Source of the DNA: Arachis hypogaea
Taxonomy: Eukaryota; Streptophyta; Magnoliopsida; Fabales; Fabaceae
Direction: 5' to 3'
DNA: 64,000 nt
Assembly: GCF_003086295.3 (NCBI RefSeq)
Contig: NC_092047.1
Coordinates: forward strand, 118,646,449 to 118,710,448
Notes under the pieces: model-generated
The model's database searches: none
Seen by the model: the letters and a program-made list of their open reading frames with translations, nothing else
Told to the model about the DNA's origin: nothing
Shown: positions 22,723-33,479 of the stretch, in pieces
How positions within the stretch are numbered: position 1 is the stretch's first letter
How the letters are laid out: the number at the start of each line of letters is the position of its first letter
Position numbers and translations under genes: made by a program

Positions 22723-24125
22723 TCAAATTTGGCTGCATTTTCTTTTACCTCTCCTTGGGACCTCGTACGCAATGGCTTCATCACAGGGGATGCCAGGGAA
22801 AAGAGAGACACTAATCCAATCATCAAAGCCACCTTTTCTGCTGTACATGTTCATGCTAAGGACTTTCCAATCTAAGAACTCACACTCCATTGGTGACCTC
22901 ACAGAGCTACGGAGGACACGGGAGGGATAGGATACAACCTTCTTTGCAATGAGTTGAAGAACCAACAGGCAGAGGACTGGATCCTGTTTCTGTTCCTTTG
23001 CAAAGCCAGGTAACATAACAACAAAAGTGCCTTTGCCATCAAGATCAACCATCACAGGCGTTTTCTCATGAAAGAAGGATGGCATTCTATCTAGGCAGCC
23101 TTCAAGCCTTTGGAAGATAACGACACCCAATTCATCCACCTGGAAAGCGCACACCAAGTGTTTTTCTCCAATCCGTTCGCACGAAAGTGCTAGGTATTTC
23201 CCAGGATCAACCAAATCTGTAATAATACCAATAACAGAATGATGAAGAGTGATGTTGAGTTAAGAGTGAAAATTGCACATTTCACAATAAGAAAAAAGAA
23301 AAACATGTCCAATGCACACTTCTCTAATACAAATTAACTAGAATCTTCACTCTTCATCAAAGAAATTCCCTAACAGAATACGAGTTAGGGTTTAGGGTTT
23401 ATACCTGGAATATGCACCCTTGGAAGAAAGAAGCCATCGGAATCCACTGGGACACAAAAAGAACGCGTAAAACTATTGTCACCCTCACTGGTTGTCCAAT
23501 GTGAGTTATGGATATCATACGAGTGGACGAAAACTCTTCCATCTTCGAAACGCATTCGGAGGTATAGCTTACCATAGAAGTCGAACCATGAACTGTGAGC
23601 AAGTGAGGAATGTGAGTGTTGGTCAGGATTACCAGGAGCATCAGGCAAGCATTCCCAAACCTTGGTCCCAGAGCGTAGAACCCAAAAATTCTGAGGAGCA
23701 TCCGCGGGTACGAGACCACCCATCATTATAAAATAATAATCACTTCTGATTTTGTGAAGAGTATAGAACCCGGTAGCAATAAACTTTGGAGCATCATCCA
23801 TTGATTTCGACTCCTCCACCTTCTTCTTGTCAAGGTCTAGTTCGTAGACTGTTTTGGAAGGATCGGAAGGACCAGCATAATAATGATCAAATTTCATATG
23901 AGTGAGTTTGAGACCTCCAACAAGATACATCTTGGGATCCAACTCCAAAGCGTGCATGCGGGCCAGCGGAAGAACCACGCTGAAATCAAAGAGAAACGGA
24001 GGTAGATTTTCCCAATCCACAGCCTCCTCCTCCTTCTCGGGTGTTATCAGTTTCATGGGGTCGATGCCGCAGATCCTTTTATGCATTAGCACCAAAAGGT
24101 GTCGTTGATTCTTCTCCGCGGCCAT
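22723..24125 (-). CDS. Kelch-like beta-propeller protein, array copy 2
   Basis: Exons 24125-23405 and 23216-22723, intron 188 bases in phase 1, 404 residues. Exon 1: start MAAEKNQRHLLVLM, then ALELDPKMYLVGG, VYELDLDKKKVEES, FWVLRSGTKVWECLPDAPG, WFDFYGKLYLRM and the exon end FLPRVHIPG. Exon 2: DLVDPGKYLALSCERIG, FQVDELGVVIFQRLEGCLDR, VDLDGKGTFVVMLPGFAKE, FLDWKVLSMNMYS and a basic tail RRGKRKCSQI. The double-Gly blades suggest a propeller; no F-box, signal peptide or transmembrane segment is visible. The frame is open 17 codons further upstream but without an ATG, so 24125 is the start. Function unknown; copies 3-5 are its close paralogues. Confidence 0.82.
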
Positions 24126-24360
24126 CCCTTTCTTCTCACACCACAAGTCAAGCAATGGCGCCAGAAAAGGGAACAAACCCTAGCTTTTAAAAAGAGAGTA
24201 ACGTGGTAAGAAAAGAGAGTAAGTGTGTAACGAAGGTGTTGGGCTGTGAGCCTGGTAAGAAAAGAGAGTAACGTGGCAGAGGGTTTCATCTTTTTCTTTT
24301 AAAAAAACATTTTTATATAATTATAGGGGGACTGGGAGAGTGTGAGAGGGGTGCATCTGG
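24126..24360 (-). promoter_or_regulatory. 5' flank of copy 2 with a duplicated AACGTGG-containing phrase
   Basis: Contains GAAAAGAGAGTAACGTGG twice (24189-24206 approximately and 24258-24275 approximately); a related phrase (AGAGAGAGTAACGTGG) stands upstream of copies 4 and 5 near 32115 and 39492. It is probably promoter or leader sequence; no TATA box could be fixed. Confidence 0.35.
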
Positions 24361-25792
24361 TGGTATAGATTCTTAGTTTCATATTTAATATTTGTGTTCA
24401 AACTTTTCAGCAAGATGTATTTTGTGTATCGCTGTTTGACCGTGTTATTCTCAAATTTGTATCTTACTAACCAAAACAAAATATCATTATTCATTAGTAA
24501 GTGCTCGGTAAAAGTTATAACCAAGACCTCTTTCTTCATTTCATTAACTACTTTCAAAATGAATCCTGCAATTTTTTTCTGTTTTGCTAATAGGAAAAAT
24601 ATATTAAATCACTATTGTAGTCAAATGTAAGAATGAGAAAGAATAAATCTTGACCATCGAAGATGTTGATTAAATATACAATATTACCATTCTAAGCTAT
24701 TATGTGGTAAGTAAATGACTTTAATTAGTGGTATGTATCCTCCTCTTCAGATTTTAAAATTGAGGAATATTAGAGGGCTAACACTTCTAGTATTAAGAAA
24801 AAAAAAAAAGGAGTTAGCTGATGTTATTTCAAATATAAGGTAAAAATAAAGAAGTGTTGGTCATCTAAAATTACTTTTAAAAACATTCCAAACATTTAAG
24901 ATCATTAGACAATCATATCTGATTGCTTCAAAATATATTCGTGCACAACATTACTTGATCAACAAACACCTGCAAAAGTCAATAAAAGAATTGATATCAA
25001 TTAGGCATAATAAAAAGGGTTGCCTCATAGCATTAGACACAAATTGTTGTTGATGAACCTAGTTGAAAATTTAAGGATGCCTCAAAAGTAATCCTTTATT
25101 TGGATTTTAGTGGGTAGTAGAAGTAATCCGGATATGTTGCAGGCTACAAGTCCTCAAAAGGCTACTCCTCTTTACATAACATGATTCAGAACCAAACCAA
25201 GAATGACAATCATGATATCACAGTCCAAATAAGAATAAAGAAATTTATAGGGAAAAACATCCTAAAATAAGTTTGAGAATAAAAGAATAATTAAAAAAAC
25301 ACAACTCAGAAACTGACAAATTGATAGAGTTCAGAATTAAAATCATAGAAAATCACAGAAAATCCAAAACATAAACAAACCATCATCCAAAAAGTAGTGC
25401 TCTTCCCATTGGATTGGAACAAGAAGGCAGAAGTTTACTATGTTGACATCATAATCTATACATAAGATAGATTAGAGATTTTAAGAAAACTAGCATAGTT
25501 GTCCTTGACATGATTCTATATAATATTCCAAACTAACAATCAAATCACCAGGAAGAACCTTCATAAACTCATGCATTGGCAAACTTATTCACAGCAGCCG
25601 ATTATGTGTGTTAATGTTTATTGGGCAAACAGAATTATAGTACAGAATGGTCGAGCACAAAAGCATTCACATTTCACAGCCAACCAATCAATATAAATAA
25701 TAAAGCCGCTTTAGGGAACATAACAAAATGATGACAAAAACATAGGCAAGCATTACTTTTTCGAAGCAAGCATGTTCTAAATTCAAATATGC
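24360..25792. repeat. 3' flanking module of the kelch-like array, copy 3
   Basis: Same non-coding module as downstream of copy 2, with small insertions and deletions (for example the extra AGATCATTAGACAATCATAT region near 24900). No coding capacity. Confidence 0.7.
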
Positions 25793-27130
25793 CTATTTCT
25801 TTTTCCTCTCCTGGGCATTCTCTTCTTCCCACTGGATGTCAGGGAAAATAAAGACAGCAGACAAATAATCTCTTATTCCCCACTTCGGGACCTCCATGCT
25901 GTACATGTGCATGCTAAGGACCTTCCAATCTAAGAACGCACACTCCGTTGGGGACCTCACAGACCTACGGAGGACCCGGGAGGGATGGTTGACAAACTTC
26001 TTTGGAACAACCTGAAGAACCAACACAAAGAGGACCTGGTCCTCTTTTTCTTCCTTTGCAGAGCCAGGTACCATAACAATAAACTTGCCTTTGCCATCAA
26101 GATCAACAAGCACAGGCGTTTTCTCATCATACAAGGGCGGCATTCTATCTAAGCAGCCTTCAAGCCTTTGGAAGAAAAGGACACCCAATTCATCCACCTG
26201 GAATGCATATATCCTTTTTTTCCCTTCAATGCATTCGCATGAAAGTGCCAGGTATTTGCCAGGATCAACCAAATCTGTAACAATATCAATAACAGAATGG
26301 ATAATACTACAATGAAGAGCGAAAATTTCAAATAAATTCAATAAGACAAAGAAAATCATGTGCAATGCACACTTTGGAGAGTAATTATGAATACCTGGAA
26401 TATGCACCCTTGGAAGAAAGAAGCGACGCTGGCCATGGGATGCCAGTGGGACACAAAAAGAACGCGTAAAACTATTGTCACCCACAGTCGTTGTCCAATG
26501 TAGGTTATGGGTGTCATAAGAGAAGAGGACAACTCTTCCATCATCCAAACAGAGTCGGATGTATAGCTTACCATAGAAGTCGAACCATGAACTGTGATCA
26601 ATTATGGAATGGTAGAAAGGAATATCAGGAAGATCAGGAGCATCAGGCAAGTGTTCCCAAACCTTGGTCCCAGAGCGTAGAACCCAAAAATTCTGAGCAC
26701 CATTGTCGGGTAGGAAACCACCTAGACCACACATCCTCATAAAATAATAATCACTTCCGATTTTGTGAAGAGTAGAGTACCCGGAAACAGATAACTCTGG
26801 AGCATCATCGATTGATTTCGACTCCTCTACCTCCTTCTTGTCAAGGTCTAGTTCGTAGACTTTATTGCAAGGAGTATAGAAAGCATTATCAAAAGAATAA
26901 TCATAGCTGGACATATATTTGACACCTCCAACGAGATGAATCTTGGAATCCAACTCCAAAGCGAACGTGCGGCCAAGTGGAAGATCCATGCTGAAATCGA
27001 AGGGTAACGGAGGTAGATTTTCCCAATCCACAGCCTCCTTCTCGGGTGTTATCAGTTTCATGAGGTCGATGCCGCAGATCTTTGTACGCATTAGCACCAT
27101 AAGGTATCGTTGATTCTTCTCCGCCGTCAT
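25793..27130 (-). CDS. Kelch-like beta-propeller protein, array copy 3
   Basis: Exons 27130-26395 and 26274-25793, 405 residues, start MTAEKNQRYLMVLM. Same blade landmarks as copy 2: ALELDSKIHLVGG, VYELDLDKKEVEES, FWVLRSGTKVWEHLPDAPD, WFDFYGKLYIRLCLDDGRV, FLPRVHIPG, then DLVDPGKYLALSCECIEG and VDLDGKGKFIVMVPGSAKE. Oddity: the intron (26394-26275) is 120 bases, a multiple of three, and has no stop in frame. Unspliced RNA would therefore encode a protein 40 residues longer. The 3' end differs from its paralogues: it ends in EEENAQERKKK instead of the VPRRGKRK tail. Conserved GT-AG borders in all copies make the spliced form the better model. Confidence 0.82.
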   Translation of the reverse strand: MTAEKNQRYLMVLMRTKICGIDLMKLITPEKEAVDWENLPPLPFDFSMDLPLGRTFALELDSKIHLVGGVKYMSSYDYSFDNAFYTPCNKVYELDLDKKEVEESKSIDDAPELSVSGYSTLHKIGSDYYFMRMCGLGGFLPDNGAQNFWVLRSGTKVWEHLPDAPDLPDIPFYHSIIDHSSWFDFYGKLYIRLCLDDGRVVLFSYDTHNLHWTTTVGDNSFTRSFCVPLASHGQRRFFLPRVHIPGIHNYSPKCALHMIFFVLLNLFEIFALHCSIIHSVIDIVTDLVDPGKYLALSCECIEGKKRIYAFQVDELGVLFFQRLEGCLDRMPPLYDEKTPVLVDLDGKGKFIVMVPGSAKEEKEDQVLFVLVLQVVPKKFVNHPSRVLRRSVRSPTECAFLDWKVLSMHMYSMEVPKWGIRDYLSAVFIFPDIQWEEENAQERKKK

Positions 27131-27159
27131 AGCTTCCTTCTCACAGCACAAGTCAATTA

Positions 27160-27807
27160 ACGCAATTAACTGCCCAAAAAAGGGAACAAACCCTACTGTA
27201 ACTCGATTAACAACGTACTACAATGCAATGTGCAAATTCTAGGAGAGTATTCGGATTTGGCAAATCTTCTTCAAAGGATATATTATATATATACTCGTAA
27301 GATTTAAGACTGTGTTTGGAAACTTTTTTTTTGTTTTAATATCAAATCTAACCTTTCTATTAATATTTTTCTCTTAATTCATTGTCTAATAAATATTAAA
27401 TATGTATCTGTTATCAATTATATAATTCAGAATATTTTTTTTTAATTTATTAAAAAAATATAATTTTATTTTTTTATTTAACTTATTAATATATTTTATA
27501 ACTTATTTACAGTAAAAAAAATCATATATCCTAAATGAAAATTTTAAGCTATTACTCTTCTATTTGATAATACCTTTTTTTATGATGGATTATTTCTACT
27601 CTTTGATCTTTTTATAAATTATAAATTTTATTATTTTATTTTATTCTTTTATTTTATTCTTATTTAATTAAGTTTCTATCAATTTTTATTAAAAAAATTA
27701 TTATTTTTATCTTATACAAATTAATTTATCATAATTCTTCATATGTTGAGTTGGACCACAAATTATGTATAAATCAAATTACTCATTTGATTTATTACTA
27801 TTATAGA
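27160..27807. other. A+T-rich spacer upstream of copy 3
   Basis: Promoter-side flank of copy 3. A TATATTATATATATACTCG stretch (27278-27298) is a possible minus-strand TATA region, also present upstream of copies 4 and 5. The remainder is low-complexity A+T sequence. Confidence 0.35.
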
Positions 27808-28829
27808 CAACATATATGCATAAATCGAATCAGCTCAATTCAATTTGCACAAAACCTGAAAAATCGACTCACTTTCATTCCATTTACTACCAATCTCTTT
27901 AAATCGAATATAGCTCATTCGATTTATATAGAAATGTGGTTATAAGAGATACACCAAATGTTTTCAACTTTGAGGGATCTACGTAATTTTTTTTCTTCAA
28001 CTAGTTTAATTATGTTTTTTATGTATAAAAGATAAATATAAACTTGATCCTATCTTTTCTTAGACTTAGTTTGGTAAAAGTCTTTTCAAAAGTAGTTTAT
28101 AAAAACTAATTTTTAAAAAATAATTTTTAAAAAGTTGTAGTATTAATATTTGGTAAATCAAATTAAAAATAATTTTCAATAAGCATAAATAACATCAATT
28201 ATATTTGATTAAATAACTTTTAAAATATACTGTATTAGACATAACGTAAGAATTAAATTTAAAAATTAATATATAAAATTATATTAGACTTTTTAATTTT
28301 GATAAAAAAACAACTCATCATCTTTAAAAGAAACTCTATCTTAAATGCTTTCAAGAACATCCTTATCTTTTAAAAACTGCAAACATAAATACATAATCTT
28401 TTTAATTTACCAAATATCAAATAAGAAACTTGTACTTTTAAAAATATAAGCACCTTTTTAAAAAATTTCACCAAGCTAAATCTTAGAAAAAATTTTATTG
28501 TCTATCCTAACAAAAAATATTGTAAATTACTTTAGATTAATAAATTTCTCATCATTATAGACATAAGTAAAATTTTGAAAAAAATTATAAAACATTATTA
28601 TTTGTTATTATACTCTATTTCTTTTATTTTGTTCCTATTTAATTAAATTTTTATAATTTTATTATAAATTTTATTACTTTTTTATTCTATACAAGTTAAT
28701 TAATTTATTGAATCTTCTCACGTTGGATCAAAACTTTTTCTACAACACCACCTAACATTGCAGACTATAAAATTAGGGACAAGTTATTAAGACAGGTTTG
28801 TAAACGACAAGACACAACAGTATTATATA

Positions 28830-30123
28830 AATATAAAATATCATTAGTAAGTGCTAGGTACTTATAACCAAGTAAGACCTCTTGCTTCAATCATTACTGC
28901 CTCCAAAATGAACCCTGCATTTTTGTTCTATTTTGATAATCAAGATGTTGATTAAATATACAATATTACCATTCTAAGCTATTATGTGGTAAGTAAATAA
29001 CTATATGTATGTATCATCTTCATATTCTAAAATTGAGAATGTTAGATGACCAACATTTTTAAGGGTAAAACAAGAGAATTAGCTAATGTTAATTAAATGT
29101 AAGGTAAAAAAAAATGTTGGCCGTCCGTATCCGATTGCCTCAAAATATGCTGGTGCATAACATTACTTGATCAACAAACACCTGCAAAAGTCAATAAAAG
29201 AATTCATATCAATCAGGCATAATAGAAAGGATTGCCTCATAGCATTAGACACAAATTATTGTTGAAAATTAAAGGAAGCCTCTTATTTAGATTTTAGTGC
29301 CTAATAGAAGTAACCCGAATGATATGTTGCAGGCTACAAGTCCTCATAAGGCTACTTCTCTTTACGTATATGTTGTGAGCAATGCTACATCAGAATTCAA
29401 CACATCTTATTAAGAATATCTATGGCTACTTTACTATGGAACTCAGTATTTTGATGAATATTGGCTTTGTCCAGTAACCTTGGATCAGCAATATAATTGA
29501 AGTTTCTTTGTTTGGTGGATAGGGTTCTAAATAAGCTTGAACATGTTTTGAATTTTTGATGCACTACATATTTTAAACCTTTCTAATATTTTTATTAAAC
29601 AACAAAAAAAAAAGACTAATTTCTGCATAACATCATTCAGAACCAAACAAAGAATGACAATCATGATATTACAGTCCAAATAAGAATGAATGAAATTTAT
29701 AGGAAAAAGACATCTTTTGAGAATAAAAGAGAAATTAAAAACTGACTATTGGATTCAATATAAGTATATAACACAATAGTTCAGAATTAAAATCACAGAA
29801 AATTCAACACATAAAAAAATCATTACCCAAAAAGTAGTGCTCTTTCCCATTGGATTGGAAAAAAAGCAGTTTACTTTGTTGACATCGTAATAGTTGTCCT
29901 TGACATGAATCTATATAATATTCGAAACTAACAATCAAATCGTAATAGTTGTCCTTGACATGAATTGAAACAAGAATGGCATGCATTGACAAACTTACTC
30001 ACATCAATATGGGACAACAACAAAAAACAAAGCTACTTTACTTTAAGGTACATAAGACAATGATGACAAAAAACAGAGAGGCAAGCATGCATTACCTTTG
30101 AAGCAAGCAAGCATGTTTGGAAC
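28830..30123. repeat. 3' flanking module, copy 4
   Basis: Same module as behind copies 2 and 3, but with an insertion of about 200 bases near 29370-29600 (starting TATGTTGTGAGCAATGC). That insertion is absent from copies 2 and 3 and present in copy 5. A short internal duplication of CGTAATAGTTGTCCTTGACA occurs at about 29887 and 29940. Confidence 0.7.
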
Positions 30124-31606
30124 TCAAATTTGGCTGTATTTTCTTTTCCCTCTCCTTGGAACCTCGTACACAGTGGCTTCATCGCAAGGGATGCCAGGGA
30201 AAATAGAGACAGTAGACCAATCTTCGATGTCTTCCTTCATGCTGTACATGTGCATGCTAAGGATCTTCCAATCTAAGAAATCACACTCCATTGGGGAGCG
30301 CACAGATCTCCGGAGGATCCTGGAGGGGTGGGATACAACCTTCTTTGCAACGACTTGAAGAACCAACATGCAGACGACTTGGATCCGGCCCTTTGCAAAG
30401 CCAGGTAACATAACAAGAAACGTGCCTTTGCCATCAAGATCAACAAGCACAGGCGTTTTCTCACAATTGCAGGATATCATGCTATCTAACTCACGATAGA
30501 AGGATGGCATTCTATCTAAACAGCCGTCAAGCCTTTGAAAGATAAGGACACCCAATTCATCCACCTGGAAAGCACATATCACTTTTTTTCCTCCAATCCG
30601 TTCGCACGAAAGTGCCAGGTATTTGCCAGGATCAACCAGATCTGTAACAATACCAATAATAGAATGGATAATGCTATGTGAAGAGCGATGCTGAGTGAAG
30701 AGTGAAGATTGCACATTTTACAATAAGAAAAAAAAAATCATATGCAATGCATACTTCTTTAATAAAAATTAACTACAATCTTTCTTCTTCATTGGAGAAA
30801 TTCCCCAACAGTTGTTGAAACGAAAATATATTATGGAGAGAGTAATTATCAATTAGTGCACCCGAACAAATACCTGGAATATGCACAGTAGGATGAAAGA
30901 AGTGACGCTGGCCATCGGAACCCACTGGGACACAAAAAGAACCCGTAAAACTGTTGTCACCCTCACTCTTTGTCCAGCCCTTGTGTGGGTTATCTGTGTC
31001 ATAATAGTGGATAAAAACTCTTCCATCATTCAAACAGAGTCGGAGGTATAGCTTACCATAGAAGTCGAACCATGAATTGTTAACTACCCAGGAACCCGAC
31101 CAAATGTCGGGATGACCAGGAGCATCAGGCAAGCATTCCCAAACCTTGGTTCCGGAGCGTAGAACCGAAAATAAATGAGGAGGATGCTCCACGGGTGCGA
31201 AACCACCCGTCGCTATGAAATAATAATCACTTCTAACTTTGTAACAAGTTATGAACTGGGTATCAAAATTCCTTGGAGCATCATCGATTGATTTCGACTC
31301 CTCCACCTCCTTCTTGTCAAGGTCTAGTTCGAAGACTTTTTTGGAAGATTGAAAAGCACCACGATGACATGGATGATATTTGAAGTAATATTGGCAACCT
31401 CCAACGAGATGAATCTTGGAATCCAACTCCAAAGCGTACATGCAGATCCGTGGAAGATCCACGCTGAAATCAAAGGGAAACGGAGGTAGATTTTCCCAAT
31501 TCACAGTCTCCTCCTCCTCGGGTGTTATCAATTTCATGGTGTCGATGCCGCAGATCCTTTCAGGCGTTAGCACCAAAAGGTATCGTTGATTCTTATCCGC
31601 CATCAT
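30124..31606 (-). CDS. Kelch-like beta-propeller protein, array copy 4
   Basis: Exons 31606-30874 and 30641-30124, intron 232 bases in phase 1, 416 residues, start MMADKNQRYLLVL. Landmarks: ALELDSKIHLVGG, VFELDLDKKEVEES, FSVLRSGTKVWECLPDAPG, WFDFYGKLYLRLCLNDGRVF, HPTVHIPG, then DLVDPGKYLALSCERIGG, FQVDELGVLIFQRLDGCLDR and the basic tail RRGKRKYSQI. Exon 2 has a short insertion (SMISCNCE region) absent from copies 2 and 3. It is the partner of copy 5: the second exon, the intron and both ends of exon 1 look identical, while 16 residues differ in the middle of exon 1. ATG codons at 31606 and 31603 are both possible starts. Function unknown. Confidence 0.83.
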
Positions 31607-32150
31607 CCCTTCCTTCTCACGGCACAAGTCAAGCAATGCAATTAACTGCGCCAGGAAAGGGGACAAACCCTAGCTGTAACTCAATTAACAAGGTGCTAAA
31701 ATAAAACAATTAAAATTGAGAAACGAGAACTCGTAAGTATGTGCAAATTCTTCTTCGTAGTATATATATGCTCGTAAACTTAAAGACTAGTTTTTAACGT
31801 AATGAGTAAAAGAGGGCATTATAAATTGTAACCCTAGTTTAGCAGTTACAAGTAGATCATTATGCTCTGAAATTACAATCTCTTTCTCAAAATAGATTAG
31901 ATAAAAACTGGCAGAAAATTCCAGTACAAAAACATCAGAAATGTACCCACCACAGAACAGAATGGCGGAGCAGATTCACAGACGCGAGCGACGATGATGC
32001 CGAAGCATAAACGAAGCAACCGGGGCAGAGAGAAGACGAGGACGCGAAGAAACGCAGGCAGAGCAGACGAGGTGATCACGGCAGGTGAGGTTTTGAGTTT
32101 TAGGCTTCAGAAGAAGAGAGAGTAACGTGGAAGGGGGATTGACCTTTTTC
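31607..32150 (-). promoter_or_regulatory. 5' region of copy 4 with GC-rich leader-like segment
   Basis: A GC-rich segment at about 31930-32125 is conserved at 39310-39505. On the minus strand it begins after ACGTTACTCTCTCTTC, is free of A+T runs and then meets GTGGGTACATTTCTG, a possible splice donor. It looks like an untranslated first exon joined to the gene by a leader intron. This is inference from sequence texture. TATATATATGCTCG near 31760 is an alternative core promoter. Confidence 0.4.
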
Positions 32151-32211
32151 TTTAAAAAAAAAACCCTTAATTATTCACATAACAGGTTAAAAAATGAATT
32201 CCGTTACAGAG

Positions 32212-32214
32212 TTA
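32212..32214. other. Empty target site corresponding to the insertion at 39604-39941
   Basis: GTTACAGAGTTAATA here aligns with GTTACAGAGTTT plus insert plus TTAATA in the right duplicate, so this is the site before insertion. Confidence 0.8.
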
Positions 32215-32481
32215 ATAAAGGATCCGTACATATGAAAAAAAAAATAAAATCTTTTTATATAATCATAAAAACTTTTAAGTGTCATTCATTTTTTTATACC
32301 TTTTTTAACACTACTACTGATCTAAAAAGAAATGAATGAAAAAAAAAAAACAGTATGTGGTATCAAATAGCAAATTCTAAAAGTCACCAAAAAAAAAAAA
32401 TAGCAAATTCTAAAAAGATCTCATTTTTATTGGATGGGATTGTTTTTTTTTCTTTTAAATTCGTACAAAAAAAATAGATTC

Positions 32482-32608
32482 AGTTGTATAATTAGTCATC
32501 AATAGTATATTTAATGGTATGAGATTTTATCTAATAATAAAAAATTACTCATTTTTATTTTGTTGACAAAATACTGGTTTTAACAAATTTGATGACACCT
32601 TAGACTTT
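32482..32608. mobile_element. MITE, family copy 2 of 4
   Basis: Contains GTCATCAATAGTATATTTAA, GTATGAGATTTTATCTAATA, ACTCATTTTTATTTTG and ATACTGGT, as in the copy at 9955-10106. It sits in the duplicated block, so the copy at 40174-40305 is the same insertion event. Confidence 0.6.
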
Positions 32609-33455
32609 TTCTTTAAATAACGAACAACGAACTTTTAATTTTTTTAATCAAATAATTATCTCACCTAATTGGATGTTAAAAATATATTAGTGTTTGATGC
32701 AAAAAAAAACTTTTTCGTAAATAGATTATTTATTTTTGTTATGAATCCTAATTATTAACTATTTTCCATTATGGAATGAGGATAAATGTGTAGAGAAGAG
32801 AGTATATTAATAAAGATATTTTTTTTTTCAAAATCAAAAAAATAATTAGGCTGATAAAATAAAAGATTTTTAACTAATTTGTTATCCTAAAACAATTTGG
32901 TAAAAAAAGCAAGTGGAGAGAATAGGAAAGGTATAGTAAATTAGTAATACTATGAATAATTCAGTATCAAATACTGGTAATAATATCAACAAAAGAATCC
33001 ATATATTATTGTATAGTCAAAGGGGATCGATTCCATAAAAGATAAGAGCCGTTGGTAGAAATTTACTGAAATTCATTCTTGTTAGATCGTCAATATAATA
33101 TTCAAGGTGTCTTTCGAGTATTCCAAATCAGTATAGTTATCTTTCTTCGAACACAGCAACAAAATTAAAAGATTCATACTGAAATCAAGTACTAAATTCT
33201 GTCTAACTTGTTTGTTGTATTAATATAATGCACTCAATACAAAATTCCGCCAAATTTAAATATCTAAGGAATCTTTATAGAATAAAATAAAAGTTCTCTA
33301 CATATTAAATAAATTAAATAGAAGTATTTGAATATAATTTGTAAAACAAGTATTTTATTAAAAAGTAATTATTCATATCAACATAGTTAATGTGATATTG
33401 AGAAAATCTTTAGAATTAGTTTCTCAAAAGAAAATCTTCCTTTTAAACAAATGAT
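32609..33455. other. Distal part of the left duplicate, no gene
   Basis: A+T-rich sequence that matches 40306-41216 and shows nothing recognisable. Confidence 0.5.
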
Positions 33456-33479
33456 CATTTTTTACTGATTTAGTATAAA

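Larger units (their letters stand above)
27808..33455. repeat. Segmental duplication, left copy (contains gene copy 4)
   Basis: Nearly identical to 35186-41216 at a constant offset of about 7376-7378 up to 32.2 kb, larger after that because of insertions in the right copy. The left border is sharp at CAACATATATGCATAAATCG (27808 and 35186). The right border lies at AAATGATCATTTTTTA (about 33455 and 41216), beyond which the copies are unrelated. It carries the 3' module, gene copy 4, its GC-rich 5' leader region and a MITE. Confidence 0.93.

Noticed and set aside
25793..27151. Copy 3 as a single-exon gene
   Set aside because: The splice borders found in the other four copies are conserved here and the intervening residues resemble intron sequence. 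It is kept as an exitron-like finding only.
31607..31666. In-frame open stretch upstream of the ATG in copies 2, 4 and 5 (SPFLAQLIALLDLC-type), which could be a non-ATG N-terminal extension
   Set aside because: Copy 3 has a one-base deletion in the same stretch that breaks the frame, there is no ATG, and a TAG stands just before it. It is better read as 5' UTR.
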